DNA of 64,000 nucleotides, taken from NCBI GenBank assembly GCA_002095305.1, contig MIEI01000014.1:1-64000 (forward strand). The letters run 5' to 3'. This document shows, piece after piece, positions 38,577 to 51,557 of this stretch. The translations under genes and the position numbers were made by a program. The notes beneath the pieces are model-generated. The model had not been told where the DNA came from and did no database searches. It saw nothing but the letters and a program-made list of their open reading frames with translations. The DNA is from Pantoea brenneri (GTDB taxonomy: Bacteria; Pseudomonadota; Gammaproteobacteria; Enterobacterales; Enterobacteriaceae). Numbering within the stretch: position 1 is the stretch's first letter; each line of letters opens with the position of its first letter.

Positions 38577-39559
38577 TCAGACTACGCCAGCGCGCAGCAT
38601 GTCATGCATATGTACCACACCGAGCAGATGGTCGTCATCGGCGACCAGGATCGAGGTAATGTTTTTGGTTTGCATCAGGTTGAGCGCTTCAACCGCCAGC
38701 ATGTTCGGCCGCACGCGAATGCCGCCTGGCGTCATCACTTCACCTATGGTGGCGCGCTGGAAATCGATACCCATATCGAAGATGCGGCGCAGGTCACCAT
38801 CGGTAAAGATGCCTTCAATCTTCATCAGGTCGTCAACAATCACCGTCAACCCGAGGTTTTTGCGGGTAATTTCCAGCAGCGCATCACGCAGCGAGGCATC
38901 GCGCGTGACGTGCGGCAGTTCATCGCCGCTGTGCATGATATCGGCCACGTGCAGCAGCAGTTTACGTCCGAGTGCGCCGCCGGGGTGGGAGAGCGCAAAG
39001 TCTTCGGCGGTGAAGCCGCGCGCTTCCAGCAGTGAAACGGCCAGCGCATCGCCCATTACCAGCGTGGCGGTAGTGCTGCTGGTGGGAGCCAGACCGAGCG
39101 GGCACGCCTCCTGCGGGACACTGACGCACAGATGCACATCGGCAGCCCGGGCCATCGCACTTTCTGGCCGGCCGGTCATGCAGATCAGGGTGATATTCTG
39201 CCGCTTTAGCACCGGAATCAGCGCGAGAATTTCATTCGACTCGCCGCTGTTGGAGATGGCAATCACCACGTCATTCTTGCTGACCATGCCGAGATCGCCA
39301 TGGCTGGCTTCCGCCGGATGAACGAAAAAGGCGGGCGTGCCGGTGCTGGCAAAGGTGGCGGCCATTTTTTTGCCAATGTGGCCTGACTTGCCATCCCCAT
39401 CACCACCACTTTACCCTGGCAGGCGTAAATCCGGGCGCAGGCGCGGGCAAAATCGTCGTTAATGTACTGATCGAGCTGCTCCAGACCTTCGCGCTCGATG
39501 CGCAATACCGCTTTGCCTGCGCGCTGGAAATCAAAAACTGCCGGTTGCTGATATGACAT
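38577..39559 (-). pseudogene. kdsD: kdsD, D-arabinose 5-phosphate isomerase, one-base frameshift
   Basis: KdsD turns ribulose 5-phosphate into arabinose 5-phosphate, the first step toward KDO. The gene is split: the first about 56 codons from 39559 run into another frame near 39390, and the rest (SIS domain with ISNSGESNEI, then two CBS domains) is in a second frame. One G is missing where ATG-GGC-AAG-TCA (M-G-K-S of the conserved GKSGH) is expected. Restoring it gives 327 residues against 328 in E. coli. GutQ can replace KdsD in E. coli, so loss need not be lethal, but the single-base change in a G run may be a sequence error. Confidence 0.9.
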
Positions 39560-39575
39560 GGTCAGTCTGTCCTTG

Positions 39576-40555
39576 TTAGCCGTCCATGAACGCTGGCTGT
39601 ACCCACAGCAGCGTCACCCAGACGAAGAAACCACAGAGTAAAAGTGCGCCTGCCGTACGGCCAACGCGTCGGCGACGTAACAGGCAGAGCAGGGCGAACA
39701 GTACGCTGACGCCGAGCATCACCCAGTAATCACGGGCGAACGCGTGGTAATCGATGCTGCCAGGATGCATCAGCGCCGGCAGGCCGAGTACGATAGCAAT
39801 ATTATAAATGTTGGCGCCGATCAGGTTACCGATCGCGATATCATCTTCGCCTTTCAGCGCACCAGCAATCACCGTCGCCAGCTCGGGCAGGCTGGTGCCG
39901 ACGGCAATCAGCGTCAGACCCATCACCAGTTCACTGACGCCAAAATAGTCGGCAAACACCGTGGCGTTGTCGATCACCATCCGGGTCGACATCGGCAGGA
40001 TAATCAGGCGACGGCCAGCCAGAGAAACGCCACCGTGTTGCCGCTCTCTTCGCGCGGTAATTCCGCCAGCTGTTCACGGGTCAGGGTGTCGTTGTTATCA
40101 CGCTCCGCTTTACGCGCAATGCGGATCACCACCATCAGATAAACCGCGGCGATGGCGATCAATCCAATGCCATCCAGTCGGCTAAGCTGGTTATCAAACA
40201 GCATAAAACCGCTGAGCAACGTCACCAGCAGCATTAAAGGGAGTTCACGACGAATCAGATTAGAGTGTACGCTGAGTGGATGCATTAACGCAGCGGCACC
40301 CAGGATCAGTAAAATGTTGGTAATATTCGAGCCCAGCGCGGTACCGACAGCAAGATCCATCTGGCCATGCTGCGCGGCCGAGAAGGAGAGAATCATCTCG
40401 GGCAACGAGGTGCCGATGCTGACGACGGTCATGCCAATGATCAAGGGTGGAATACCAAACGATCGACAGAGTATCGAGGCGCTAAACACCAGACGATCGG
40501 CACCATAAGCCAGTAAAAGCAAACCGATAATCAGCAGTGCAGAAGCTACGAACAT
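39576..40555 (-). pseudogene. yrbG: yrbG, Ca2+/Na+ antiporter-like protein, one-base frameshift
   Basis: YrbG is an inner-membrane CaCA-family exchanger whose two halves each carry a repeat motif, here GTSLPEMILSF and GTSLPELATVIAG. The frame breaks near 40005-40008: one C is missing from GCC-CTG, so the first half reads into a TGA after VAFLWLAVA. Adding a C restores 326 residues (E. coli 325) across the join. The E. coli protein has no proven function. It lies just upstream of kdsD in the same direction and is divergent from mlaF. Confidence 0.88.
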
Positions 40556-40782
40556 GAAAAATCCTTGCGTAAAAACCCCAGCCCGGCACGCCTTGTCCGG
40601 CGGGTTTCAGGTTCTGTGCGATATAACAGGCGCTGATTTTGACCGTCTGAAAGGCAAAAGTAAATTTAATGGCCGTTTTCGCCAAATGTTAGCGGTAAGT
40701 TTCTGTAAAGCTATCGTGAATCAGGACCGAACAGGCTACCATCGTAACCCATGTTTACGCCCGATCCTTACAAGAGGTAATA

Positions 40783-41598
40783 ATGATCCAGCAGCAGACG
40801 AATCTGGTCGAGGTTCGTGGCGTGAGTTTTTCGCGCGGAGATCGCCAAATCTTCGATGACATTTCGTTGACCGTACCGAAAGGCAAAGTGACAGCGATAA
40901 TGGGACCTTCGGGGATCGGTAAAACCACTCTGCTACGCTTGATTGGGGGTCAGCTTCAGCCGACCCGTGGCGAAATCTATTTCCGTGGCGAAAACATCCC
41001 GTCATTATCTCGCGCTAAGTTGTATGAGGCGCGTAAAAAAATGAGCATGCTGTTCCAGTCAGGCGCGCTGTTTACCGACTTAACGGTGTATGAAAATGTC
41101 GCCTGGCCGCTGCGTGAACACACCCGCCTGCCGGCTCCGTTACTGCACAGTACGGTGTTAATGAAGCTGGAAGCGGTCGGTCTGCGTGGCGCCGCCCAGC
41201 TGAAACCAGCTGAGCTGTCGGGCGGAATGGCGCGGCGCGTTGCGCTGGCGCGTGCCATTGCCTTAGAACCTGAACTGATTATGTTCGACGAACCCTTTGT
41301 CGGACAGGACCCGATTACCATGGGCGTGCTGGTTAAGCTGATTGATGAACTTAACCACGCGCTGGGACTGACCTGTATTGTGGTGTCGCACGACGTACCG
41401 GAAGTATTAAGTATTGCGGACTACGCCTATATCGTGGCCGGGCAGAAAATTATCGCACACGGCACCACGCCGGAACTGCGAGAAAACAACGATCCGCGTG
41501 TCCGCCAGTTTATTGATGGAGAAGCGGATGGTCCGGTTCCATTCCGTTTTCCTGCCGGCGACTATCTCGCTGATTTAACCGGCTCAGGGAGTAACTAA
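40783..41598 (+). CDS. mlaF: MlaF, ATPase of the Mla phospholipid transporter
   Basis: This 271-residue ABC ATPase drives MlaFEDB, which moves phospholipids between the outer and inner membranes to keep outer-leaflet asymmetry. Walker A is [13 protein letters not shown], the signature is [16 protein letters not shown], Walker B is [14 protein letters not shown] and the H-loop is VVSHDVPEV. It is the first gene of mlaFEDCB. Confidence 0.97.
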   Translation: MIQQQTNLVEVRGVSFSRGDRQIFDDISLTVPKGKVTAIMGPSGIGKTTLLRLIGGQLQPTRGEIYFRGENIPSLSRAKLYEARKKMSMLFQSGALFTDLTVYENVAWPLREHTRLPAPLLHSTVLMKLEAVGLRGAAQLKPAELSGGMARRVALARAIALEPELIMFDEPFVGQDPITMGVLVKLIDELNHALGLTCIVVSHDVPEVLSIADYAYIVAGQKIIAHGTTPELRENNDPRVRQFIDGEADGPVPFRFPAGDYLADLTGSGSN

Positions 41599-41602
41599 AC
41601 TG

Positions 41603-42385
41603 ATGGTGTTGAAGGCGCTGGCGACATTTGGACGTCAGGGAATTGAAACGTGCGCCAGTTTTGGCCGCGCAGGATTAATGCTGTTTCATGCGCTGGTGGG
41701 CAAACCAGCGTTCCGCAGACACACGCCGCTACTGATTAAGCAACTGTATAGCGTCGGCGTGCTGTCGCTGCTGATCATCGTGGTTTCCGGTCTGTTTATC
41801 GGCATGGTGCTTGGCCTTCAGGGTTACCTGGTCTTAACCACTTACGGCGCAGAAACCAGTCTCGGTATGCTGGTGGCGCTGTCATTGCTGCGTGAACTGG
41901 GACCGGTGGTGACCGCGCTGCTGTTCGCCGGACGGGCCGGGTCCGCGCTGACCGCCGAAATCGGCCTGATGAAAGCCACCGAACAGCTCTCCAGTATGGA
42001 GATGATGGCGGTTGACCCGTTACGACGGGTGGTGTCGCCGCGTTTCTGGGCCGGTTTTATCAGCATGCCGCTGCTGACGCTGATTTTCACCGCGGTGGGT
42101 ATCGCCGGTGGGGCGCTGGTCGGCGTGAGCTGGAAAGGGATTGATCCTGGTTTCTTCTGGTCGGCGATGCAGAATGCCGTTGATTTTCGTACCGATGTCG
42201 TTAACTGCCTGATTAAAAGCGCGGTGTTTGCTATCACCGTAACGTGGATAGCGCTGTTTAACGGCTATGATGCGATTCCAACCTCTGAAGGGATCAGTCG
42301 CGCGACGACGCGCACCGTGGTGCACGCGTCACTGGCGGTGCTCGGATTGGATTTTGTGCTGACAGCACTGATGTTTGGGAATTGA
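41603..42385 (+). CDS. mlaE: MlaE, permease of the Mla transporter
   Basis: This 260-residue inner-membrane protein is the permease of MlaFEDB. Conserved family stretches include [20 protein letters not shown] and [17 protein letters not shown]. It begins four bases after mlaF and ends four bases before mlaD. Confidence 0.97.
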   Translation: MVLKALATFGRQGIETCASFGRAGLMLFHALVGKPAFRRHTPLLIKQLYSVGVLSLLIIVVSGLFIGMVLGLQGYLVLTTYGAETSLGMLVALSLLRELGPVVTALLFAGRAGSALTAEIGLMKATEQLSSMEMMAVDPLRRVVSPRFWAGFISMPLLTLIFTAVGIAGGALVGVSWKGIDPGFFWSAMQNAVDFRTDVVNCLIKSAVFAITVTWIALFNGYDAIPTSEGISRATTRTVVHASLAVLGLDFVLTALMFGN

Positions 42386-42389
42386 TGCA

Positions 42390-42935
42390 ATGCAAAGCAA
42401 AAAAAGCGAAATCTGGGTTGGCATTTTCATGATCATGGCGTTACTGGCTGCGCTGTTTCTTGCGCTGCGCGTCGCCGATTTAAAGTCGATGGGCACCGAG
42501 CCGACGTGGAAGCTCTACGCGACCTTTGACAATATTGGCGGCCTGAAAGCCAGTTCGCCGGTAAAAATTGGCGGCGTGGTGATTGGCCGGGTAACCGATA
42601 TTGAACTGGAACCGAAAACGCTGCTGCCGCGTGTCACCATGGACATCAGCGATCAGTACGCTAATAAAATTTCAGACACCAGTTCGCTGGCGATCCGGAC
42701 ACAAGGATTGCTGGGGGAACAATTTCTGGCGCTTAACTTAGGCTTTGACGATCCTGAACTGGGTTCGTCGATGCTGAAAGATGGCGACACGTTACGTGAT
42801 ACCAAGTCGGCGATGGTACTGGAAGACCTGATTGGTCAGTTCCTCTACAAGAGCGGCGACAACAAACAAAATAATGACAGTAAGGATGCGCAGGGCAGCG
42901 AGAATGCCGCACCTGCGGTACCGGCTCAACCTTAA
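42390..42935 (+). CDS. mlaD: MlaD, MCE-domain substrate-binding subunit
   Basis: This 181-residue protein has one N-terminal membrane helix and an MCE domain (about 38-115, with [20 protein letters not shown]) that forms a hexameric lipid channel in the periplasm. The C-terminal tail is low-complexity. The ATG at 42390 ([11 protein letters not shown]) matches E. coli; five in-frame codons upstream overlap the end of mlaE. Confidence 0.96.
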   Translation: MQSKKSEIWVGIFMIMALLAALFLALRVADLKSMGTEPTWKLYATFDNIGGLKASSPVKIGGVVIGRVTDIELEPKTLLPRVTMDISDQYANKISDTSSLAIRTQGLLGEQFLALNLGFDDPELGSSMLKDGDTLRDTKSAMVLEDLIGQFLYKSGDNKQNNDSKDAQGSENAAPAVPAQP

Positions 42936-42951
42936 AACAAGAGGGTATACT

Positions 42952-43590
42952 ATGTTTAAACGTTTACTGATGATTGCCATGCTGGTGGTGGCGGTGCCGC
43001 TGACGGCCAATGCGGCAGCCGACCAGAGCAATCCCTACAAACTGATGAACGAAGCGGCGCAGAAGACCTTTACCCGTCTTAAGAATGAGCAGCCGAAAAT
43101 CAAGCAGGACCCGAACTACCTGCGCGACATCGTACGTCAGGAACTGCTGCCGTATGTGCAGATTAAATATGCCGGCGCACTGGTGCTGGGCCGCTACTAC
43201 CGCGACTCTACTCCTGCACAGCGTGAAGCCTACTTCAGCGCCTTTGGTGATTATCTGGCACAGGCTTACGGCCAGGCCTTAGCGTTGTATCACGGTCAGA
43301 CCTACCAGATTCAGCCTGAACAGCCGTTAGGCGACGCTAAAATTGTCGCAATCCGCGTTTCGATTATCGACCCGAATGGCCGTCCTCCGGTTCGCCTCGA
43401 CTTCCAGTGGCGCAAGAACAGTCAGACCGGCAACTGGCAGGCGTATGACATGATCGCCGAAGGTGTCAGCATGATCACCACCAAGCAAAATGAGTGGAGC
43501 GATCTGTTACGTACCAAAGGCATTGATGGCCTGACCGCGCAGCTGAAATCATCCGCGGCGCAGCCGATTACGCTGGATAAACAGCAATAA
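42952..43590 (+). CDS. mlaC: MlaC, periplasmic phospholipid carrier
   Basis: This 212-residue periplasmic shuttle carries phospholipid between MlaA in the outer membrane and MlaFEDB. It has a signal peptide ending near TANA and the family stretches [19 protein letters not shown] and [11 protein letters not shown]. The ATG at 42952 has GAGGG upstream. The stop shares one base with the mlaB start (TAATG). Confidence 0.96.
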   Translation: MFKRLLMIAMLVVAVPLTANAAADQSNPYKLMNEAAQKTFTRLKNEQPKIKQDPNYLRDIVRQELLPYVQIKYAGALVLGRYYRDSTPAQREAYFSAFGDYLAQAYGQALALYHGQTYQIQPEQPLGDAKIVAIRVSIIDPNGRPPVRLDFQWRKNSQTGNWQAYDMIAEGVSMITTKQNEWSDLLRTKGIDGLTAQLKSSAAQPITLDKQQ

Positions 43591-43895
43591 TGCGCGAATC
43601 GTTAAGCTGGCAGCGTGAAGCTAGCACGCTATTACTGAAAGGCGAGCTGGACCGCGATACGCTGCTCAGCCTGTGGCAGCAGCGCGACACGCTGATCAAA
43701 AATGTTGATATTATTGATGTCGCCGCGCTGGAGCGGGTCGATTCCTCCGGGCTGGCGCTGCTGGTGCATCTGCGTGAAATCGCCCGGGCCCAGGGCATTA
43801 CTCCCCGGTTCGCCGGCATCAGCGACAAACTGCAGTCGCTGATTACCCTTTACAATCTGCAACAGATTATTGTTTCTGCGGATAAAAGCGCCTGA
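43590..43895 (+). CDS. mlaB: MlaB, STAS-domain subunit of the Mla transporter
   Basis: This 101-residue STAS-domain protein binds MlaF and is needed for assembly and activity of the transporter. The core motif is [16 protein letters not shown]. It overlaps mlaC by one base and is followed by a terminator, so it is the last gene of the operon. Confidence 0.95.
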   Translation: MRESLSWQREASTLLLKGELDRDTLLSLWQQRDTLIKNVDIIDVAALERVDSSGLALLVHLREIARAQGITPRFAGISDKLQSLITLYNLQQIIVSADKSA

Positions 43896-43911
43896 TTTCC
43901 GGTCGTTACGC

Positions 43912-43939
43912 TAAGCCCCTGTTTTACACAGGGGCTTTT
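43912..43939 (+). terminator. intrinsic terminator after mlaB
   Basis: AGCCCCTG pairs with CAGGGGCT, followed by TTTT. It ends mlaFEDCB before ibaG. Confidence 0.8.
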
Positions 43940-44008
43940 GCGTATTTAAGAGTCAGCCGCTTTCCTCTAAGATGTCTCCCTTATTATTATCAGGTGAAGT
44001 TAAGCGCA

Positions 44009-44266
44009 ATGGAAAACAGTGAAATTCAGGCCGTGCTGATGGCAGCATTGCCTTTAGATGAAGTGCATGTGATGAGCAATGATGGCAGCCACTTTCAGGT
44101 TATCGCCGTCGGCGAACTGTTTGGTGAGCTGAGCCGCGTTAAGAAGCAGCAGGCTGTTTACGCGCCGCTGATGGAGTTCATCGCGGATAACCGCATTCAT
44201 GCTGTCTCCATCAAAACCTATACTCCCGCTGAATGGGCGCGTGACCGTAAACTCAACGGTTTCTGA
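44009..44266 (+). CDS. ibaG: IbaG, BolA-family protein
   Basis: This 85-residue BolA-like protein pairs with monothiol glutaredoxin in iron-sulfur handling; in E. coli it is linked to acid stress. Family features are [25 protein letters not shown] and the C-terminal [13 protein letters not shown]. The ATG at 44009 (MENSEIQ) matches E. coli; a GTG five codons upstream is less likely. It lies just before murA. Confidence 0.94.
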   Translation: MENSEIQAVLMAALPLDEVHVMSNDGSHFQVIAVGELFGELSRVKKQQAVYAPLMEFIADNRIHAVSIKTYTPAEWARDRKLNGF

Positions 44267-44318
44267 TCCGTCAGCCTGGTGAACTCGCCGTGCGCGAGTC
44301 CGACCTTTAGCTAGTTAA

Positions 44319-45596
<1,278 letters not shown>

Positions 45597-45621
45597 TCCC
45601 GCTTTGCGGCAAGACCATGAG

Positions 45622-45651
45622 CCAGCTCCGGCATCCGGAGCTGGTTTTTTT
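45622..45651 (+). terminator. intrinsic terminator after murA
   Basis: CCAGCTCCGG pairs with CCGGAGCTGG across a CAT loop and is followed by a T run. Confidence 0.92.
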
Positions 45652-45664
45652 CGCCGGGTAAGAA

Positions 45665-45958
45665 CTAAAGATCGCTGTGATCGGTAGGTTGATCGGGCAG
45701 CGATCGGATCCGTTTCTTACGATCCAGCAGGCAATGCGTATCGGCATCGTAGTAGCGGCTGGGCCAGATCTCCGCGGGATGGATAGCAATCGCCTCGGCA
45801 ATCAGCCACTCACCCTTGGGCCACGGTCGCGACAGCGCATTGGCCAGGGTAGATGAACTCAGGCCTGCCGAGCGTGACAGAGCGGCCAGAGTCGTGCCGC
45901 GCTTGTGTAAGGCGGCGATAATGTCGGCGGGATGCCAGTCTTCAATCCTTTTCTGCAT
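45665..45958 (-). CDS. sfsB: SfsB (Nlp), Ner-like DNA-binding protein
   Basis: This 97-residue protein resembles the Ner regulator of phage Mu and E. coli SfsB, which can raise maltose gene expression when overproduced. The helix-turn-helix lies in GTTLAALSRSAGLSSSTLAN, followed by the conserved ALSRPWPKGE and IWPSRY. It is convergent with murA and lies between murA and ispB, as in E. coli. Confidence 0.93.
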   Translation of the reverse strand: MQKRIEDWHPADIIAALHKRGTTLAALSRSAGLSSSTLANALSRPWPKGEWLIAEAIAIHPAEIWPSRYYDADTHCLLDRKKRIRSLPDQPTDHSDL

Positions 45959-46163
45959 AAACCTGTTCTCCTTTTCCGTGTTATTGCGTCACCCACACGG
46001 GCGACGGCTTTCCTTTTTGCAATGTTATCTGGAAAGTTAGTGGGATTTATAGCAAATAGATTCCATATGTTTCCAGTAAAATTTGGATCTTAAGCCAGAT
46101 CTGCGTGAACCCGCGCAAAAGAGGTGCAACCAGAGAAAGAAGCGTGAAAGAAGTGGGAGCAGA

Positions 46164-46194
46164 TAAACAAAAACGGAGCCAGGGCTGGCTCCGT
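46164..46194 (-). terminator. intrinsic terminator after ispB
   Basis: ACGGAGCCAG pairs with CTGGCTCCGT. On the minus strand it is followed by TTTTGTTT. Confidence 0.88.
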
Positions 46195-46200
46195 CAGGGA

Positions 46201-47172
46201 TTAGAAGTCGCGTTGAACGGACATGTGCGCCAGCGACTCCAGCGCGCTGCGCCACGGCGTTTCCGGCAGGATTTTCAATGCTTCAATGGCCTTATCCGCT
46301 TCCTGTTCCGCACGCTTGCGCGTCCATTCCAGCGAGCCGCACTGATTCATCGCTTCCAGCACCGGCTCCAGCAGATGCCGGCCATTGCCTTGCTCAATCG
46401 CTTCTCTGATCATTTTCGCCTGATCCGGCGATCCGTGCTGCATCGCATGCAGTAACGGCAGCGTCGGTTTCCCTTCACTCAGATCGTCGCCGGTATTTTT
46501 ACCCAGCGTTTCACCGTCGGCACTGTAATCCAGTAAATCGTCAATTAACTGGAAAGCGGTACCCAGATAGCGTCCATAATCCTGCAGCGCTTTTTCCTCT
46601 TCCGGTGTGGCTTCAGCCAGAATCGCGGACGCCTGCGATGCGGCTTCGAACAGGCGCGCAGTCTTGCTGTAAATCACGCGCATGTAGCTCTCTTCCGTGA
46701 TGTCAGGATCGTTCACGTTCATCAGCTGCAGCACTTCGCCTTCAGCAATCACGTTCACCGCTTCCGACATCAGCGCCAGAATGCGCAATGAGCCCATGCT
46801 GGTCATCATCTGGAAGGCGCGGGTGTAAATAAAATCACCGACCAGCACGCTCGCCGCATTGCCGAACGCCGCATTGGCGGTGGCTTTGCCACGACGCATA
46901 TCGGATTCATCCACCACATCGTCATGCAACAGCGTGGCGGTATGGATAAATTCGATCAGCGCCGCATTGGTAACGTGCAGATCGCCCTTGTAACCCATGG
47001 CGCGTGCGGATAGCACGGCGATCATGGGGCGGATACGCTTGCCCCCACCACTGATGATGTAATAGCCCAACTGGTTGATGAGCGAGACATCTGAATTCAG
47101 CTGGTCGAGGATGGTCTGGTTAACGGCAGCCATATCCTGTGCGGTTAATTCATTAATCTGTTCTAAGTTCAT
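46201..47172 (-). CDS. ispB: IspB, octaprenyl diphosphate synthase
   Basis: IspB makes the C40 side chain of ubiquinone and menaquinone. The 323-residue length equals E. coli IspB. The two aspartate-rich motifs are LLHDDVVDESDMRRG and LIDDLLDYSAD, and the N-terminal GGGKRIRPM is intact. It is divergent from rplU, as in E. coli. Confidence 0.97.
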   Translation of the reverse strand: MNLEQINELTAQDMAAVNQTILDQLNSDVSLINQLGYYIISGGGKRIRPMIAVLSARAMGYKGDLHVTNAALIEFIHTATLLHDDVVDESDMRRGKATANAAFGNAASVLVGDFIYTRAFQMMTSMGSLRILALMSEAVNVIAEGEVLQLMNVNDPDITEESYMRVIYSKTARLFEAASQASAILAEATPEEEKALQDYGRYLGTAFQLIDDLLDYSADGETLGKNTGDDLSEGKPTLPLLHAMQHGSPDQAKMIREAIEQGNGRHLLEPVLEAMNQCGSLEWTRKRAEQEADKAIEALKILPETPWRSALESLAHMSVQRDF

Positions 47173-47401
47173 TCGTCTTTTCAGCTATGACTCGTTTCTC
47201 TGCCATGGTAAGTGCTTTTACCCAGCCAGCGTTCAGGTAATCTGTTACTGATTGTACTTGAATTTTCTGGTTGAGGAACGTTTGCGTTCGGCCTGTGTTT
47301 TTTTTCTGCAAGAGAGTGCAAAGTGCTCTTGTCTTCTCCTGGAGTTTTGCGTAGAATTCGCGCCCTATTGTGAATATTTAGCGCGCCGCCTGATGAACTA
47401 A

Positions 47402-47740
<339 letters not shown>

Positions 47741-47752
47741 GAGGAGATCTGA

Positions 47753-48013
<261 letters not shown>

Positions 48014-48059
48014 GGTTGTCGTGACGCAGACGTTTAACGTCTGAACGCACGAATTAAAG

Positions 48060-48087
48060 GCCCCGCAACTGCTGCGGGGCTTTTTAC
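48060..48087 (+). terminator. intrinsic terminator after rpmA
   Basis: CCCCGCA pairs with TGCGGGG, followed by CTTTTT. It separates rplU-rpmA from obgE. Confidence 0.9.
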
Positions 48088-48252
48088 ATTCTGCGCTCGG
48101 TTGCCGTAAAGGCAACGCATCACAAAAGATTGCTGTACACTTTATGTACGCACTGGCGAAAGCCAATCCTGATTTATCCGCCGCTGGTCAGCGCAGAAGA
48201 CCCTGGCGGACCCGTTTGCAGAGTGCTGCAGACGATTGTGTGACGGAGATAG

Positions 48253-49428
<1,176 letters not shown>

Positions 49429-49463
49429 CGCTCTGCGCGCATCACCGAATCGCGGCTGATGCG

Positions 49464-49497
49464 CGATGCTCCCTTTTCGCCCTGAAAGGGGAGCATC
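49464..49497. terminator. hairpin between convergent obgE and entH
   Basis: GATGCTCCC pairs with GGGAGCATC. There is no T run on either side, so it is a possible but weak bidirectional terminator. Confidence 0.4.
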
Positions 49498-49506
49498 ACA
49501 CCGGCG

Positions 49507-49926
49507 TTAGCTCATTACCGCCACGCCCAGCCGGGCACTGCAACACAGCTGATCGCGACCGTTACGAATCTCAATCTGCCAGCTCTGGCTGCGCTTGCCC
49601 AGATGCAGCGGACGACAAATGCCGCGTACCAACCCGCTTGATACCGCACGATGATGGCTGGCATTCACTTCCACGCCCACCACGCTGCTGCCTTCCTCAA
49701 CGGCCAGATAGCCCGCAATCGATCCCATCGACTCCGCCAGTACCACAGATGCGCCACCGTGCAGCAGGCCAAAAGGCTGATGCGTTCGGGCATCGACCGG
49801 CATGGTCGCTTCCAGATAATCCTCGCCGATTACGGTAAAAATGATCCCCAGATGTGCCACCAGCGAGTTCTCCCCCAGCGCATTCAGGGCATCAAGATCG
49901 ATAGATCGTTTCCAGATCGTTGACAT
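49507..49926 (-). CDS. entH: EntH, proofreading thioesterase of enterobactin synthesis
   Basis: EntH (YbdB) is a 139-residue hotdog-fold thioesterase that frees EntB from wrongly loaded acyl groups. The family core is [20 protein letters not shown], with [12 protein letters not shown] following. MenI (YdiI) is a close relative, but the position at the end of entCEBA favours EntH. It begins two bases after the entA stop. Confidence 0.94.
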   Translation of the reverse strand: MSTIWKRSIDLDALNALGENSLVAHLGIIFTVIGEDYLEATMPVDARTHQPFGLLHGGASVVLAESMGSIAGYLAVEEGSSVVGVEVNASHHRAVSSGLVRGICRPLHLGKRSQSWQIEIRNGRDQLCCSARLGVAVMS

Positions 49927-49928
49927 GA

Positions 49929-50687
49929 TCAGGCTCCCAGGGTTGCGCCGCCATCCACCACGATATCCTGTAAGGTGACGTGGCTGGCAAGATCGGAGGC
50001 GAGGAACAGCACGTTAGCGGCAATTTCCTGCGGCTGTGCGATCTTTCCTAGCGGGATACCGAGTTTGAACTGATCCGGGAAGCCCGCGATCATCTCCTGC
50101 TCACCGGTCGGCGTATGCCACAGGCTGCGCTGCATATCGGTATCGGTTGAACCGGGCGAGACGATATTGCAGCGAACGCCATACGGTGCCATCTCCAGAC
50201 CCACCGTCAAACAGAGGCTGCGCAGGGCGGCTTTTGAGGCGCCATAGGCGGACATGCCAATACGCGGCGCGTGCGCTGAGTTGGAGGCGATAGTGACAAT
50301 TGCGCCCGCCCGCTGCTGCCGGAACACCGGCAGGGTTTGCTGAAACAGGTTGAACGCGCCACCGGCATTGACGTTAAGGCAGGCCTGCCAGTCGGTAAAC
50401 GACAGCTCATCGGTCGCGCCAATCCGCAGAATACCGGCCGCGTTCACCAGCACATCAATACGCGGCTGCGTCGCCAGCAGTCGCTGGCAGAGCGTCTTCA
50501 CCTGGTCAGGATCGGACACGTCCAGCGTATGGCAGGGAAACGGATAGTCGTGGCCGTGAAAACGCTGATCGAAAGCTTCAACCTGCGCACCTGCCTGATG
50601 AAACGCCAGCGCGGTATGATAGCCAATTCCCTGGCCGGCACCGGTTATCCAGACAATTTTTCCGCTGAAGTCGAACGAATGGCTCAT
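49929..50687 (-). CDS. entA: EntA, 2,3-dihydro-2,3-dihydroxybenzoate dehydrogenase
   Basis: EntA oxidises the dihydro compound from EntB to 2,3-dihydroxybenzoate using NAD+. The 252-residue short-chain dehydrogenase has [14 protein letters not shown] for the cofactor, [10 protein letters not shown], the active [13 protein letters not shown] and the C-terminal GGATLGA. The ATG at 50687 overlaps the entB stop by four bases (ATGA). Confidence 0.97.
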   Translation of the reverse strand: MSHSFDFSGKIVWITGAGQGIGYHTALAFHQAGAQVEAFDQRFHGHDYPFPCHTLDVSDPDQVKTLCQRLLATQPRIDVLVNAAGILRIGATDELSFTDWQACLNVNAGGAFNLFQQTLPVFRQQRAGAIVTIASNSAHAPRIGMSAYGASKAALRSLCLTVGLEMAPYGVRCNIVSPGSTDTDMQRSLWHTPTGEQEMIAGFPDQFKLGIPLGKIAQPQEIAANVLFLASDLASHVTLQDIVVDGGATLGA

Positions 50688-51538
50688 TGCGCAGGCTCCC
50701 GTGACAGCAATGCCCACCAGCCATCAATGCTCGGATTTTTGGCCAGGCTGACAAAGTCGATGTCGCCGTGCACCTGTCGCCAGCGCGCCGCCAGCGCCAT
50801 CACCCGCACCGAATCCAGACCGTAATCGATCAGGTTTTCATCATCTTCCGGCACGTCGTCATCTTCCAGCAGCGGCAGAATCAGCGCACGCAGATCGTCT
50901 TTGCTCAGCGGCAGCGGCATCAGGTCGGCGGTCATCACTACTTTGCCACTGCGGCCAGCGGTGTAGGTCAGCGCCATCATATGCTCGTCGCGGCTGAAAT
51001 CCGCCAGTGCATCCGCCACCATAAACGGCTGGATGTTGCGCATAAACGCGTCGGTGGCGGTGGTCAGGCAACCGATATGGGCATAGACGCCGGTGATGAT
51101 CAGCTGATCGCGGCCCATCTCCTGCAGGATCGACTCAAGCGGCGAGCGATGGAAGGCGCTGTAGCGCCATTTGGTCAGCACATGATCGTCGGCATCCGGT
51201 GCCAGCGCGTCCACGATCTTCTGCTGATCGGGATGCTTATTCAGGCCCGGGCCCCACATGTCGTTGAGCAACGCACGATCTTCATCGCTCTGCGCATTCG
51301 GCTGCGCGGTATAGAACACCGGAATCCCCTGCGCTTTGCAGTAGCAGCGCAGGCGGGCAATGTTGTCGACTACCTGCTCCACCAGCGGGCTATTCTCGCC
51401 CCAGAAGTTGAGGAAATAACGCTGCATATCGTGGATCAGCAGTGCCGCACGGCCCGACTCCAGCGCCCATTTTACCTTGTTGGTCGGCAACTCAGTGGCG
51501 GCTGGCAGCGGATAAGAGGTCAGTTTTGGAATAGCCAT
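50684..51538 (-). CDS. entB: EntB, isochorismatase and aryl carrier protein
   Basis: This 284-residue bifunctional protein has an N-terminal isochorismatase domain (LLIHDMQRYFLNFWGEN, then TGVYAHIGCLTTATDAFMR) and a C-terminal aryl carrier domain with the phosphopantetheine serine at 243 (DYGLDSVRVMALAARW). It supplies and carries dihydroxybenzoate for EntF. The ATG at 51538 (MAIPKLTSY) matches E. coli. Confidence 0.97.
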   Translation of the reverse strand: MAIPKLTSYPLPAATELPTNKVKWALESGRAALLIHDMQRYFLNFWGENSPLVEQVVDNIARLRCYCKAQGIPVFYTAQPNAQSDEDRALLNDMWGPGLNKHPDQQKIVDALAPDADDHVLTKWRYSAFHRSPLESILQEMGRDQLIITGVYAHIGCLTTATDAFMRNIQPFMVADALADFSRDEHMMALTYTAGRSGKVVMTADLMPLPLSKDDLRALILPLLEDDDVPEDDENLIDYGLDSVRVMALAARWRQVHGDIDFVSLAKNPSIDGWWALLSREPAQ

Positions 51539-51557
51539 AGAAAAATCTCCGGACAGA

